DNA of 64,000 nucleotides from contig JAGPCO010000006.1 of NCBI GenBank assembly GCA_018058095.1, forward strand, positions 1-64,000. The letters are read 5' to 3'. Each line of letters opens with the position of its first letter. Within the stretch, counting starts at the first letter, position 1. The position numbers and the translations under genes were made by a program. The stretch comes from Kofleriaceae bacterium (GTDB lineage Bacteria; Myxococcota_A; Polyangia; Haliangiales; Haliangiaceae). The notes beneath the pieces were generated by a model. It saw only the letters and a program-made list of their open reading frames with translations, was not told where the DNA came from and made no database searches. This document shows, in pieces, positions 18,887-27,464 of the stretch.

Positions 18887-18892
18887 TGGGTA
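18887..18892 (-). promoter_or_regulatory. Candidate -10 box for cutA
   Basis: TACCCA on the minus strand, 6 nt upstream of the cutA ATG; no Shine-Dalgarno sequence is visible. Confidence 0.35.
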
Positions 18893-18947
18893 ACACGCCG
18901 GGGCGGGCCGTGAGATCGACGCGAGCGGGTCGCGTCGGCCGACCTGC

Positions 18948-18953
18948 TACGAT
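18948..18953 (+). promoter_or_regulatory. Candidate -10 box TACGAT, leaderless start
   Basis: GCTACGATC with TACGAT ending 6 nt before the ATG at 18960, the same layout as at 11744 and 30457. Confidence 0.45.
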
Positions 18954-18959
18954 CGGGTC

Positions 18960-19607
18960 ATGTCCACCCACGTGCTGCGGGCCTTGCTCGTCATCGCCGC
19001 CCTCGGGGCCGGCCTGCTCGGGGCAAGCGGCCAGGCTCGGGCCGGGTCGTGTGAAGAGCCCGACACCAGCAACACCGTGCGCGCCTTCGAGCGCCGCGCC
19101 AAGGCGGCCGGCGCCCAGGTCGAGGCCGACCCCATCTGCCTCGAGTCCCTCACGCCCAGGCAGGTGGCTCGTGTCGTCAAGGCGTGCGGCGCCATCCTGA
19201 CCCGCGAGGCGACCTTCGCGCCTTGCATCGAGTGGGGCGTGCGCTTCGATCAGAAGGTGCTGGGCGGGGTCGATCTGTTCGCGGCGGTCGGCCAGGCCTT
19301 CCCGCTCGACGTGTTCCAGTACGGCAACCTGACGTTCGACCTGTACGCCTTGCTCGGCGACGCGCGCGCCACCCCGATCGCGCTCACGGCCTGGCGCGCG
19401 GCCGCGGCCGATGCTCGCGCCGGGCACAAGCGCCACGCTCACGTGTGGGGCGTGTGGCGACGGACCGTGGTCGACCTGCTGGCCCGGGTCGGAGGCGGCC
19501 CCGAGCGCACGTTCCTCATCGAGCAGCAGGCCGCGACCAAGGCGCCGGGCCTGCGCCGGGCCATCACCCGCGCCATCGCCGCCATCGACAAACGCGTCCC
19601 GCGCTGA
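18960..19607 (+). CDS. Secreted protein of unknown function
   Basis: 215 aa. A classical Sec signal peptide (about residues 1-28, cleavage after SGQARA) precedes a mainly helical mature domain with four cysteines (SCEEP, PICLES, VKACG, APCIEW), likely disulfide bonded in the periplasm. Central text includes GVDLFAAVGQAFPLDVFQYGNLTFDLYALLG cut by no obvious motif. I do not recognise the family. It is divergent from cutA and followed by darP 66 nt downstream. Confidence 0.7.
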   Translation: MSTHVLRALLVIAALGAGLLGASGQARAGSCEEPDTSNTVRAFERRAKAAGAQVEADPICLESLTPRQVARVVKACGAILTREATFAPCIEWGVRFDQKVLGGVDLFAAVGQAFPLDVFQYGNLTFDLYALLGDARATPIALTAWRAAAADARAGHKRHAHVWGVWRRTVVDLLARVGGGPERTFLIEQQAATKAPGLRRAITRAIAAIDKRVPR

Positions 19608-19673
19608 GGCGCGGCGCCGTCGAATCCGGCCCGGGCGCTGGTCGGCGCGGCCCGGCCGGGTGAGGATGCGGCG

Positions 19674-20261
19674 ATGGCCGGCCAAGACGACGACGGACCC
19701 AGCCGGCGCCAGCTGGCGCGGGCGCAGACGCGGAAGGCCGGCGATCGCTCGGCCCGGGTCGCCCACACGCTGATGGCGGTGCACGCCTCGGTCCTCGGCA
19801 AGCTCGATCTCGACGAGGATCTGCGCCGGGTCCTCGACCGCGCCCGCGCCGTGACCTCCCACATCGCGCGCCGGCGCGAGGAGCGGACCCTGGCCGGGGC
19901 GCTGCGGCGCATCGACCTGGCCGCGCTCGAAGGGCGCCTGGCCCGGGTCCAGGCCACCGGCGTCGCCGACCAGCGTCAGGTCCGCCTGGCCGAGACCTGG
20001 CGGGCCCGCCTCCTCGACGACGGCCCGACCGCGCTGACCGAGTTCTACGCCGCGGTTCCCGACGCCCGCTCGATCCCGCTGCCCCAGCTCATCGCCGACG
20101 CGCTGCGCGAGCGCGCCAGCGGCCGGCCGCCGGGGGCAGGGCGGGCGCTGTTTCGCCAGCTGTTCGCCCTGATGAAGGCGCCCCCTGACGACGGCGACGC
20201 GGATGGAGAGGACGAGGCCGACGCGGGCGGCGAGGCCGACGTGGGCGACGACGACACCTGA
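19674..20261 (+). CDS. darP: DarP/YjgA family 50S ribosome-associated protein
   Basis: 195 aa. DarP (YjgA, formerly DUF615) binds late 50S precursors and helps 23S rRNA maturation. The family order is visible: a basic N-terminus (SRRQLARAQTRKAG), a helix LDEDLRRVLDRARAVTSHIARRREERTLAGALR, which matches the usual AxxISxxARRRQ-type core, and a C-terminal helical domain (AETWRARLLDD, ALTEFYAA, GRALFRQLFALM). The last 25 residues are an acidic Asp/Glu/Gly tail not typical of E. coli DarP. A GAGGA ribosome binding site lies just upstream of the ATG. Confidence 0.82.
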   Translation: MAGQDDDGPSRRQLARAQTRKAGDRSARVAHTLMAVHASVLGKLDLDEDLRRVLDRARAVTSHIARRREERTLAGALRRIDLAALEGRLARVQATGVADQRQVRLAETWRARLLDDGPTALTEFYAAVPDARSIPLPQLIADALRERASGRPPGAGRALFRQLFALMKAPPDDGDADGEDEADAGGEADVGDDDT

Positions 20262-20264
20262 CGA

Positions 20265-20590
20265 TCACGGCAGGCAGGTCACCCGCAAGAGCCAGCCCGG
20301 GTTGACCCGCTCGATCACCGCGTGCCCGGGCCTCGCCCTGGCACAGGGCGCTGGCGGTGAGGGCGATCGAACCACAGGTGACGCGGTACTCGCGCAGCAC
20401 CGGGCAGGTCGTGCAGGCATCGACCGCGGCGTCGACCGCGGCGTCGGTCGAACCGGCGTCAACCGGCGGCGGCCCATCTGGCCCCGGCACCTGGCAGGTC
20501 AAGCTCGCGGGCACACACGCCAGGCCGGCCGGGCAGACACCGTCCGGGCAAGCCCGGCCGACGTCCCACGCCTCCCACCACGCCGTCGAG
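20265..20590 (-). pseudogene. Remnant of a Cys-rich lipoprotein-type gene
   Basis: Between darP and the methyltransferase there is no complete gene. The minus strand can be read as a Cys-rich segment (ACPDGVCPAGLACVPAS, then VDAGSTDAAVDAAVDAC, then CTTCPVLREYRVTCGS) of the type found after the lipobox in this genome's surface proteins. It has no start codon, no signal peptide and only GTG as an internal start, and its upstream end runs into the 3' end of the methyltransferase gene. Near the end, a neighbouring frame gives a more plausible ending (VIERVNPGWLLRVTCLP). I read it as a truncated, probably frameshifted remnant. Confidence 0.4.
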
Positions 20591-20593
20591 GTG

Positions 20594-21502
20594 TCACAGC
20601 CGGGTCGCCAGGGCCAGGCCGGCCCCCCCGGTCGCGGTTACCAGCGCGGCATAGTCGGCCCGGGCAGCGGCGCGGTCGACGGCGGCGTCGCGCTCGCCGC
20701 GGATCAGGGTGTTCTTGCGGCTGTGTTCGGCCGGCACGAACTCCTGGCTGGTGACGCGGTAGCCGGCGCTGGCCAGCAGCAGGCCACGCATGGCGTCGGT
20801 GACGTGGGCGCCCAGCTCGCGCCGCAGGTGCGGGGTGCGCCAGACCGGGGCGAAGCCACCTCCCGCGCCTGCCTGGTCGGTGCTGGCCGCGGCCCAGGCC
20901 TGGGCCAGCTCGGCCTGGCAACACGGCGCGACCGCGACGAGCGTGGCCTCGGCCCGCACCGCCAGCGCCAGCGCGTCGCAGGTGGCGCGGTCACACGCGT
21001 GTAAGGCGAGCACGACGTCGAACTGGCCCGGCGCCGGCGTCAGCTCGTCGAGGTGACCGGCCGCGAACGTCATGACGTGGGCCAGCTCGGCCAGTTCGGC
21101 CCGGCGCCGGCACTCCTCGATCACGGCCGGGTTGCGGTCGACCCCGACCACCTCCAGCTGCAGGCCCCAGCGCGCCTGCGCACACCAGGCCAGGACCAGG
21201 CTGAGGTACGACCGCCCGCAGCCAGCGTCGAGCACACGCAGCGGCCGGTCGGCGCCGTGCCGGACCAGGTCCTGTCGGAGCAGGCCGACCATGTGATTGA
21301 CCTGGAGGTACTTCCGCACCGCGGCCGGCGCCATCGCCCCGTCGCCGCGCAGAAGGCCCATCGCCCGCAGCAGCACGGCGCCCTCGACCGGCGGCACCGA
21401 CAGCGCCTTGGGGCCAAACGTGGCGCGCTGGCGCTCCTCGGTCCAGTGCGCCGCCGCGCGGGCCCGGATCACCTCGGCCCAGTGTGTTCGCCTGCCGTCC
21501 AC
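20594..21502 (-). CDS. Class I SAM-dependent methyltransferase (Methyltransf_32-like)
   Basis: 302 aa from a GTG at 21502 that follows a -10-like TACAAC by 6 nt. The Rossmann motif I is VLDAGCGRSYLSLVLA, the acidic end of beta 2 is VVGVDRNP, and downstream are VVLALHACDRATCDAL and VAVAPCCQAEL. The LHACD and PCC pair, plus EFVPAEHSRKNTLIR near the C-terminus, match the Methyltransf_32 family that includes METTL25/RRNAD1-like proteins. The substrate (RNA, protein or small molecule) is not known. Cytoplasmic, monocistronic, divergent from the histidine kinase gene. Confidence 0.85.
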   Translation of the reverse strand: MDGRRTHWAEVIRARAAAHWTEERQRATFGPKALSVPPVEGAVLLRAMGLLRGDGAMAPAAVRKYLQVNHMVGLLRQDLVRHGADRPLRVLDAGCGRSYLSLVLAWCAQARWGLQLEVVGVDRNPAVIEECRRRAELAELAHVMTFAAGHLDELTPAPGQFDVVLALHACDRATCDALALAVRAEATLVAVAPCCQAELAQAWAAASTDQAGAGGGFAPVWRTPHLRRELGAHVTDAMRGLLLASAGYRVTSQEFVPAEHSRKNTLIRGERDAAVDRAAARADYAALVTATGGAGLALATRL

Positions 21503-21508
21503 CGGGCG

Positions 21509-21514
21509 GTTGTA
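21509..21514 (-). promoter_or_regulatory. Candidate -10 box for the methyltransferase
   Basis: TACAAC on the minus strand, 6 nt before the GTG at 21502. An almost identical string precedes the VIT-family gene at 38076-38081. Confidence 0.4.
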
Positions 21515-21589
21515 CCGCGACCATCGACCGAGTCACCGGTTCCCCATCGGCCGGGACGTGTGTTATGCGGATCCGGGGGGAGGGTGGAG

Positions 21590-23104
21590 ATGAGCAAGGC
21601 CAAGGAGTTTCTCGATTCGCTCACGCACGAGCAGCTGGCCGATCGGCTGAGCCTGGCGCTGGCCGGCGGAGGGCTCGGCATCTGGGACTGGGACCTGCGC
21701 GACGACAGCGTGCAGTTCGACCGGCGCTGGTGCGAGATGCTGGGCCTGGTCCACGACGACACGGCGATGGCCCTCGACACCTGGAAGAGCCGGGTCCACC
21801 CCGACGACCTGGCGGCCTGCTATCGCGACATCGGCGCCCACCTCGAGGGCAAGGTCGACCGCTACGAGAACATCCACCGCATGCGTCACGCCGACGGGCG
21901 GTGGATCTACATCCTCGACCGCGGCCGGGTGTCGGGCCGCGACGAGCACGGCCGACCGATCCGCTTCACCGGGACCCACCTCGACGTCACCGTGACCGAA
22001 CACGCCAACCGCGTGCTGGCCGACCACGGGCGCCAGCTCGAGGCCCTGGTGGCCAACCTGCCGTCGAAGGTCGCCATGCTCGACCGCGAGCTGCGGCTGA
22101 CCGCGGCCAGCGCGCGCTGGCTGAGCGAGCACCACCTCGGCGCCGAGGTGATCGGGCGGCCGCTGGCCGAGGTGGCGCCGGCGGTGGCGACCCGCTGGGC
22201 CGCCCCGCTGGCGGCGGCGATCGACGGCCACGGCGACCGGTCCGACGAGGATCTGGGCGAGGACGGGCGCTGGCGGCGCTGGGACATCCGGCCGTGGCGA
22301 AGCGGCGGCGGCGACATCGGCGGCGCGCTGCTGACCAGCGAGGACATCACCGTGACCGTCGAGCGCCGGCGCGCGCTCGAGCGCGAGCGCGAGGCGCGCC
22401 TGGCCGCGCTGGCGGTCTTCGCGGGGGGGCTGGCCCACGAGCTCAACTCACCGCTGCAGACCATCAGCCTGGAGGCCTCGCTGCTGCGGCGCCGGCTGGC
22501 CAGCCCCGAGCTCGATCGGACTGCCCTGGAGGAGGGGGTCGCGGCCATCTCCACCACGGTCGGCCAGGCCGCGGCCATCACCCGGGCGCTGCGCACGATG
22601 TCGCGCGACGCGCGCCACGACCCGCCGGCGCCGATCGCCATCGAGGCCCTGCTGGTCGACGCCGAGGCGCTGTGCCGGCGCCGGTACGAGAGTCGAGGCG
22701 TCAGCCTGACGGTCGACGATCGCAGCGGCGGCGCCTACGCCTCGGGCCGCGCCGCCGAGCTGCTCAGCGCGCTGCTCAACCTGCTCGACAACGCGGCCGA
22801 CGCCGCTCGCGACGGCGCGCCGTGGATTCGCCTCGAGGTCGAGGTGGTCGGCGCGGCCCTGGTCTTCCGGGTGATCGACGGCGGACCGGGCATCGCGGCC
22901 GAGCACCGCGGCCGCCTGACCGAGGCGTTCTTCACCACCAAGGAGGCCGGCCGCGGCACCGGCCTGGGCCTGACCATCGCCACCACGCTGGCCGAGCGCA
23001 ACGCCGGGTACCTGGTGCACCGGGCCGAGGCCGCGGCCACGACGTTCGAGCTCGGCGTGCCCCTGGTCGGCGGCATCTCGCCGGTGCGGGCGGGGCCGGT
23101 GTGA
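21590..23104 (+). CDS. PAS-domain sensor histidine kinase
   Basis: About 504 aa. Start at 21590 follows a purine-rich GGGGGGAGGGTGGAG ribosome binding site; a GTG one codon upstream is possible. No membrane span, so it is a cytoplasmic sensor. Residues about 20-140 form a PAS/PAC unit (GLGIWDWDLRDD, VHPDDLAACYRDI, RMRHADGRWIYILDRG), and a second weaker PAS follows (about 150-260). The H-box is FAGGLAHELNSPLQTI with His near 283; the N, G1 and G2 boxes (LLNLLDNAADA, VIDGGPGI, GRGTGLGL) are intact. The signal is unknown. The stop overlaps the response regulator start, so they form a coupled two-component pair. Confidence 0.95.
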   Translation: MSKAKEFLDSLTHEQLADRLSLALAGGGLGIWDWDLRDDSVQFDRRWCEMLGLVHDDTAMALDTWKSRVHPDDLAACYRDIGAHLEGKVDRYENIHRMRHADGRWIYILDRGRVSGRDEHGRPIRFTGTHLDVTVTEHANRVLADHGRQLEALVANLPSKVAMLDRELRLTAASARWLSEHHLGAEVIGRPLAEVAPAVATRWAAPLAAAIDGHGDRSDEDLGEDGRWRRWDIRPWRSGGGDIGGALLTSEDITVTVERRRALEREREARLAALAVFAGGLAHELNSPLQTISLEASLLRRRLASPELDRTALEEGVAAISTTVGQAAAITRALRTMSRDARHDPPAPIAIEALLVDAEALCRRRYESRGVSLTVDDRSGGAYASGRAAELLSALLNLLDNAADAARDGAPWIRLEVEVVGAALVFRVIDGGPGIAAEHRGRLTEAFFTTKEAGRGTGLGLTIATTLAERNAGYLVHRAEAAATTFELGVPLVGGISPVRAGPV

Positions 23105-23475
23105 AGGCGGCGCTGGTGGTCCTCATCGTCGACGACGAGCCGTTGCTCCTGCGGGCGCTGGTGCGCATGTTGCGGTCCGACGGGATCGAGGCCATCGGCG
23201 TGGCCAACGGCGCGCTCGCCCTCGAGGCGCTGGCCGATGCCAGCTTCGACCTGGTGCTGTCCGACGTGCGCATGCCGGTGATGGACGGGCCGACCCTCCT
23301 GCGCCACCTGCGCGCGCGTGGTGACGCCGCGCCGCCGCTGGTCTTCCTGACCGGCTACGCCGACGACAGCGACGGCACCCTGCTCGCGGCCGGCGCCAAG
23401 GCGGTGTGCGGCAAGCCGACCGATCCGGACGAGCTGGTGACGATCGTGCGTCGGCACGCCCGCACTCCTGGCTGA
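23101..23475 (+). CDS. Single-domain response regulator (receiver only)
   Basis: 124 aa from a GTG sharing GTGA with the kinase stop. A complete receiver domain with all key residues: the acidic pair in LIVDDEP, phospho-acceptor Asp near 55 in VLSDVRMP, Thr in FLTGYA and Lys near 105 in CGKPTDP. There is no output domain, so it works like CheY or Spo0F, by protein interaction or phosphorelay. It ends immediately next to the convergent tgt gene with no spacer. Confidence 0.95.
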   Translation: MKAALVVLIVDDEPLLLRALVRMLRSDGIEAIGVANGALALEALADASFDLVLSDVRMPVMDGPTLLRHLRARGDAAPPLVFLTGYADDSDGTLLAAGAKAVCGKPTDPDELVTIVRRHARTPG

Positions 23476-24642
23476 TCAGGCTGGCGGGGTGCGGCCGCGA
23501 TCGAGGCGGTGGCCGCTGTGTTCGAGCTGGTCGATCGCGTCCAGGGTGGCGCGGGCCCACGCCGCGTAGGTGCCGGCGCCGATGTGCCGCCGCGCCTCGG
23601 CCATGAGCGCGAGGTAGTGATGCAGGTTGTGCACGCTGAGCAGGCGCGGACCGAGCGGTTCGCTCGCCTTGAACAGGTGGTGCAGGTAGGCCCGCGAGAA
23701 GCGCGCGCAGGTCGAGCAGCCACAGTGGGCGTCGAGCGCCGCGTCGGCGCTGGCGGCGGCGCCGCGGGTGACCCGAACCCGGCCGGTGCTGGTGAAGGCG
23801 ATGCCCTGCCAGGCCAGGCGCGTCGGCAGGATGCAGTCGAACATGTCGACGCCGGCGCCGATGGCCACCAGCAGGTCGGCCGGCGTGCCCACGCCCATCA
23901 GGTAGCGCGGCCGCTCGGCCGGGAGCAGCGCCGCGGTGAGCGCGGTGACGTCCTCGCGCTCGGCCCGCGACTCGCCGACCGCGAGCCCGCCGATGGCAAA
24001 ACCATCGAAGCCACGGCCATCGACGACGAGGTCGGTCAGCGCCGCGGCCGACTCGCGCCGGAGGGCCGGCACCACGCCGCCCTGGACGATCGCGAACAGC
24101 TGCTGGCTCGGATCGACCCGCGCGCGCAGGCAACGCGCGGCCCAGCGGTGGGTTCGGGCCATCGCCGCCGCGGTGGTGGCGGCGTCGGCGCGCGCGTCCA
24201 GGCACTGGTCGAGCACCATCATGATGTCGCTGCCGATGGCGTGCTGGACCTCGATCGCCCGTTCGGGCGTGAGCCGTTGCGGCTGGTGGTCGACGAAGCC
24301 GCGGAAGGTCGCGCCGTCGTCGTCGATCGTGCGGTCGGCCGCGAGCGAGAAGATCTGGAAGCCGCCCGAGTCGGTCAGGATCGGCCCGGGCCAGGCCATG
24401 AAGCGGTGCGCGCCGCCGACCCGGCGCAAGGCGTCGACGCCGGGCCGCAGCATCAGGTGGTAGGTGTTGGCCAGGATGATCTCGGCGCCGAGCCCGGCCA
24501 CCTCGGTCGGATCGAGCCCGGTCACCGACGCCCGCGTGCCGACCGGCATGAACGCCGGGGTGGTCACCACCCCGCGCCGGGTCACCAGCGCGCCGATCCG
24601 GGCCCGGCTGCCTGCATCGGTCGCGTGGACGGTGAAGCTCAC
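23476..24642 (-). CDS. tgt: Queuine/preQ1 tRNA-guanine transglycosylase
   Basis: 388 aa, normal length for bacterial Tgt, which exchanges G34 for preQ1 in Asp, Asn, His and Tyr tRNAs. Motifs: ILTDSGGFQIFSL (base-binding Asp), AIVQGG, the nucleophile Asp in DMFDCILPTR, and a C-terminal zinc site CGCSTC with a downstream His. One deviation is notable: the usual DECTPYP segment reads DQCLDARA here, so Glu, Pro and Tyr are replaced. The nucleophile and zinc site remain, so activity is likely but substrate preference could differ. Start is a GTG. Confidence 0.95.
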   Translation of the reverse strand: MSFTVHATDAGSRARIGALVTRRGVVTTPAFMPVGTRASVTGLDPTEVAGLGAEIILANTYHLMLRPGVDALRRVGGAHRFMAWPGPILTDSGGFQIFSLAADRTIDDDGATFRGFVDHQPQRLTPERAIEVQHAIGSDIMMVLDQCLDARADAATTAAAMARTHRWAARCLRARVDPSQQLFAIVQGGVVPALRRESAAALTDLVVDGRGFDGFAIGGLAVGESRAEREDVTALTAALLPAERPRYLMGVGTPADLLVAIGAGVDMFDCILPTRLAWQGIAFTSTGRVRVTRGAAASADAALDAHCGCSTCARFSRAYLHHLFKASEPLGPRLLSVHNLHHYLALMAEARRHIGAGTYAAWARATLDAIDQLEHSGHRLDRGRTPPA

Positions 24643-24700
24643 GCCCGCACTGTGCCACGCCGCCCACCATCACACCGCCCGCACGCGCCCGCGCCGCCGT

Positions 24701-25771
24701 TCAGTCGTCGGCGGTCGACGCCCGGTCGAGCGGCGACACCGGCACGTACAGCAGCAGCGTGACGCCGGCCCACGGGACCCGGACCTGATCCCAGCCGCGC
24801 ACGCGCTGACCGGTCCGGACCACGCTGGCGCCAGCCACGCCCACCCAGGGGCCGCCCGGTGCGGCGTACAGGCACACGCCAGGCGAAACCTGGTCGGACC
24901 GAACCTCTCCCTCGAGGTCGTACTCGGAGAAGTGGTACGTGCCACCGCTCCGCGTCGGGGGCGTGAAGGGCCGCGGCCAGCCGGTCATCCAGCTCCCGCC
25001 GTCGTCGAGCGCGGTGACGCGTCCATCGCGGCCGACCCAGGCCTGGACCCGGCTCGACCGCACCACGCCGATCACGCCGCCGGCGGCGTCGAGCAGGTCG
25101 AACGGCCGCGCCGCGTAGGCCGCGCCATCGGCCGCGCGCGTCGGCGTCGGCCGCCAGCGCGCGACGCGGTCGTCGCGGACCCAGCCGCGCGCGTGCAGGT
25201 CGTCGCTGCTGACGGGGATCCATCCGTCGACCGCGGGCCCGGCCGCCAGCGTGCCGGCCGCGACCCACGCCCCGGTCAGCATCGCGCCATCCGGACCGGC
25301 CGAGCCTGGCACCTGGCCAGGCGAGGCCGGCGGGGCCGCGACCAGCGCCGCCGGTCGGGCCAGCGCTGGCACCACGGCGCCCGGCTCGACCCAGAGGTGC
25401 AGGCGCGAGGAGCCGGCGCGGGCGACGATCTCGAGGAGGCCCTCGGCGGGTGCGGGCTGCCCCAGCACCACGACCCGCGCCGGCGCTGGCTCCAGGTCCT
25501 CCTCCTCGGCCTGGATCGACAGCTCGACGGCCCCGGCCCCGACTCCAGTCCCGATCCAGAGGCGACGCGGCGCGACCCAGGCGTGGTCCGCCGCGTCGGC
25601 GAACGCCGCGTCGAGGCTGGCCCGATCACACGGCGCGAGGACGGCGCGCGCCGGCGTGGCCCCGGGCCGGGCCCGGGCTGGGCCGAGCGGGCCTGCCCGG
25701 CCGCGATCGTGGCCGGCGCTGCAGCCGAGGAGACCGACCAGCACCACGCAGGCCCTGGCCCTTCGGCTCAC
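24701..25771 (-). CDS. Lipoprotein of unknown function, third gene of the CXXCH operon
   Basis: 356 aa from a GTG at 25771 sharing GTGA with the stop of the preceding gene. Signal peptide ends in lipobox LLGC. The mature protein starts with a Pro/Ala-rich region, then beta-rich modules. Two SH3-like stretches can be suspected (GWIPVSSDDLHARGWVRDD and TLLLYVPVSPLD), with a GGTYHFSEYDLEGEVRSD strand between. No catalytic motif. Coupling to two cytochrome c-like lipoproteins suggests all three act together in the envelope. Confidence 0.75.
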   Translation of the reverse strand: MSRRARACVVLVGLLGCSAGHDRGRAGPLGPARARPGATPARAVLAPCDRASLDAAFADAADHAWVAPRRLWIGTGVGAGAVELSIQAEEEDLEPAPARVVVLGQPAPAEGLLEIVARAGSSRLHLWVEPGAVVPALARPAALVAAPPASPGQVPGSAGPDGAMLTGAWVAAGTLAAGPAVDGWIPVSSDDLHARGWVRDDRVARWRPTPTRAADGAAYAARPFDLLDAAGGVIGVVRSSRVQAWVGRDGRVTALDDGGSWMTGWPRPFTPPTRSGGTYHFSEYDLEGEVRSDQVSPGVCLYAAPGGPWVGVAGASVVRTGQRVRGWDQVRVPWAGVTLLLYVPVSPLDRASTADD

Positions 25772-27453
25772 CGCGACTGGCTCCAGTAGCTGAGCTCGTC
25801 GACGAAGGTCTGGCCCAGGCCGCCGTGGCTGGTCTGCCAGCTGTAGTCGGCCGGGAAGTTGTTGCGGACCTGCAGGCGGCCGTTGCCGGGATACGTCACC
25901 TCGTCGCCGAGGATGCTCGGGTTGGTCACGGTCGTGCCGCCGTGCTGGTGGCAGCCGATGCAGTTGGTGCGGGCGTTGCCCTCGCCCTGCTCGAGGTACG
26001 GGTTGGAGCAGTAGCTCGGGCCGGCCTGCTGGTGCACCTGGGCCAGCGCCGCCGCCAGCGACGCCGCCGTGCCGCCGGGCACCACGGCGTCCTCGGTGAA
26101 GGCGGTGACCACGCACATCTTGTAGTTGCGCCACGGTCCCGGCAGCGCGGCGATGGCGGCCGGGCGATCGGCGCCGAAATCCTCGTCGGGCCGATCCGAC
26201 CACCAGAGCGTCACCCACAGCCAGTGGTCGAGCTCCTTGGTCATCACGTGCAGGCCGGTCAGCCGGTAGCGCGCGCCACCCTCAGGCAGGCCCAGGGTGT
26301 AGATGGTGTCGGCGCCGGGGTCGGCCATCGGCGTCGTCGTCGGCCAGGTGTCGTCGACCAGCGCGGCCAGGCCGGGCCCGCTGGTGTCGTGTACGGCGAC
26401 CTCGATCTCCAGCTCGGCCCGGCGCCACTCGGCCTTGACGATGGCGGCGTCGAGCGGGAACGGCGCCGCCAGGCACGGCGCCCAGCTCGGGTTGGCCTCG
26501 AGGTAGTCGACGGTGACGGCGACGTCGCCGGCGCGGGTGCCGATGGCCTCGAGCCACACCGCGGCCGGGCCGGTCACCTCGCAGCGCGTGGCCTGGCAGG
26601 CCGGCGCCGCGCCGGGCTGGCCGAGGTGGGTCGCGACCGCGGCCACGCCCTGGCCGTCGCCGGCGGGCGCGGCCTCGGCGATCAGCGTCTCGTCGGCGCC
26701 GACGAAGTACGGCCCGAGCTGGCGCCGCTGGCAGCTGGCCAGCGTCATCACCTCGCGCACCACCCGGCGCGGGCCGGGCGTGGGCGCGTCGGTCACGGCC
26801 GGCGGCGCCGGCTGGCCGTGGCAGGCCACGATCTCGGGGTAGCTGGCCAGGAGGTGGCGCGCCGCGGCCGGCGAGTAGCCGACCCGGGGCAGCCCACCGA
26901 CCCCGTGCACCGCGCTGGCGTCGGTCAGGCTGGCCAGCAGGGCCGACCAGCGCTCGGCCGGCCAGGTCGGCAGCTCGTCGACGGCGGTCGGGCTCCACGC
27001 CAGCGCGCCGTCGAGCTCGCCGTCGGTGAACGGCGCCCGCGTGCGCAGCTGCTCGGCCGTGCGCGTCCGCACCAGGTGGTCGAACAGGCGACGGACCTCG
27101 TCGCCGTCGTACCAGGTGTGCCAGGTCGGTAACATCGCCGGCGCCCCGGCGCCCGGCTCGATCGCGAACGGCGCCGGCGCCAGCAGCCGCGCCACCGCGG
27201 CCCACGCCACCTCTCGCCGGCTGGTGAGCGAGCCGGCCAGCTCGTCGGTGCGGGCCCGGAGCAGGCCGTCGGCCGGGTAGGGCGCGGCGGCGCCGAGCAG
27301 CTTGCGCTCGGCCGGCCCGACCGCGCCGACCGCGGTGCCGAGCTGGTCACAGCTGGCCGGGTCGACGATCGCGCCGGGTGGAGCCTCGAGCGGCCCCAGG
27401 CAGGCGGTCGCCAGCAGCGCGACCAGCCCCAGCCGTGACGCCGCGCCGACCAT
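25768..27453 (-). CDS. Cytochrome c-like lipoprotein (one CXXCH)
   Basis: 561 aa. Lipoprotein signal ending ATAC. Most of the protein is not a known family to me. Near the C-terminus it has a heme c motif NCIGCHQHGG (Cys 498, Cys 501, His 502), preceded by YCSNPYLEQGEGNART. The N-terminal half contains Cys pairs such as ASCDQ, VACHG and CQATRC. It lies 11 nt after the preceding gene and is coupled to the next one. Likely a periplasmic or outer-membrane redox lipoprotein; partner and substrate are unknown. Confidence 0.78.
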   Translation of the reverse strand: MVGAASRLGLVALLATACLGPLEAPPGAIVDPASCDQLGTAVGAVGPAERKLLGAAAPYPADGLLRARTDELAGSLTSRREVAWAAVARLLAPAPFAIEPGAGAPAMLPTWHTWYDGDEVRRLFDHLVRTRTAEQLRTRAPFTDGELDGALAWSPTAVDELPTWPAERWSALLASLTDASAVHGVGGLPRVGYSPAAARHLLASYPEIVACHGQPAPPAVTDAPTPGPRRVVREVMTLASCQRRQLGPYFVGADETLIAEAAPAGDGQGVAAVATHLGQPGAAPACQATRCEVTGPAAVWLEAIGTRAGDVAVTVDYLEANPSWAPCLAAPFPLDAAIVKAEWRRAELEIEVAVHDTSGPGLAALVDDTWPTTTPMADPGADTIYTLGLPEGGARYRLTGLHVMTKELDHWLWVTLWWSDRPDEDFGADRPAAIAALPGPWRNYKMCVVTAFTEDAVVPGGTAASLAAALAQVHQQAGPSYCSNPYLEQGEGNARTNCIGCHQHGGTTVTNPSILGDEVTYPGNGRLQVRNNFPADYSWQTSHGGLGQTFVDELSYWSQSR

Positions 27454-27464
27454 CGATGGTCCCC

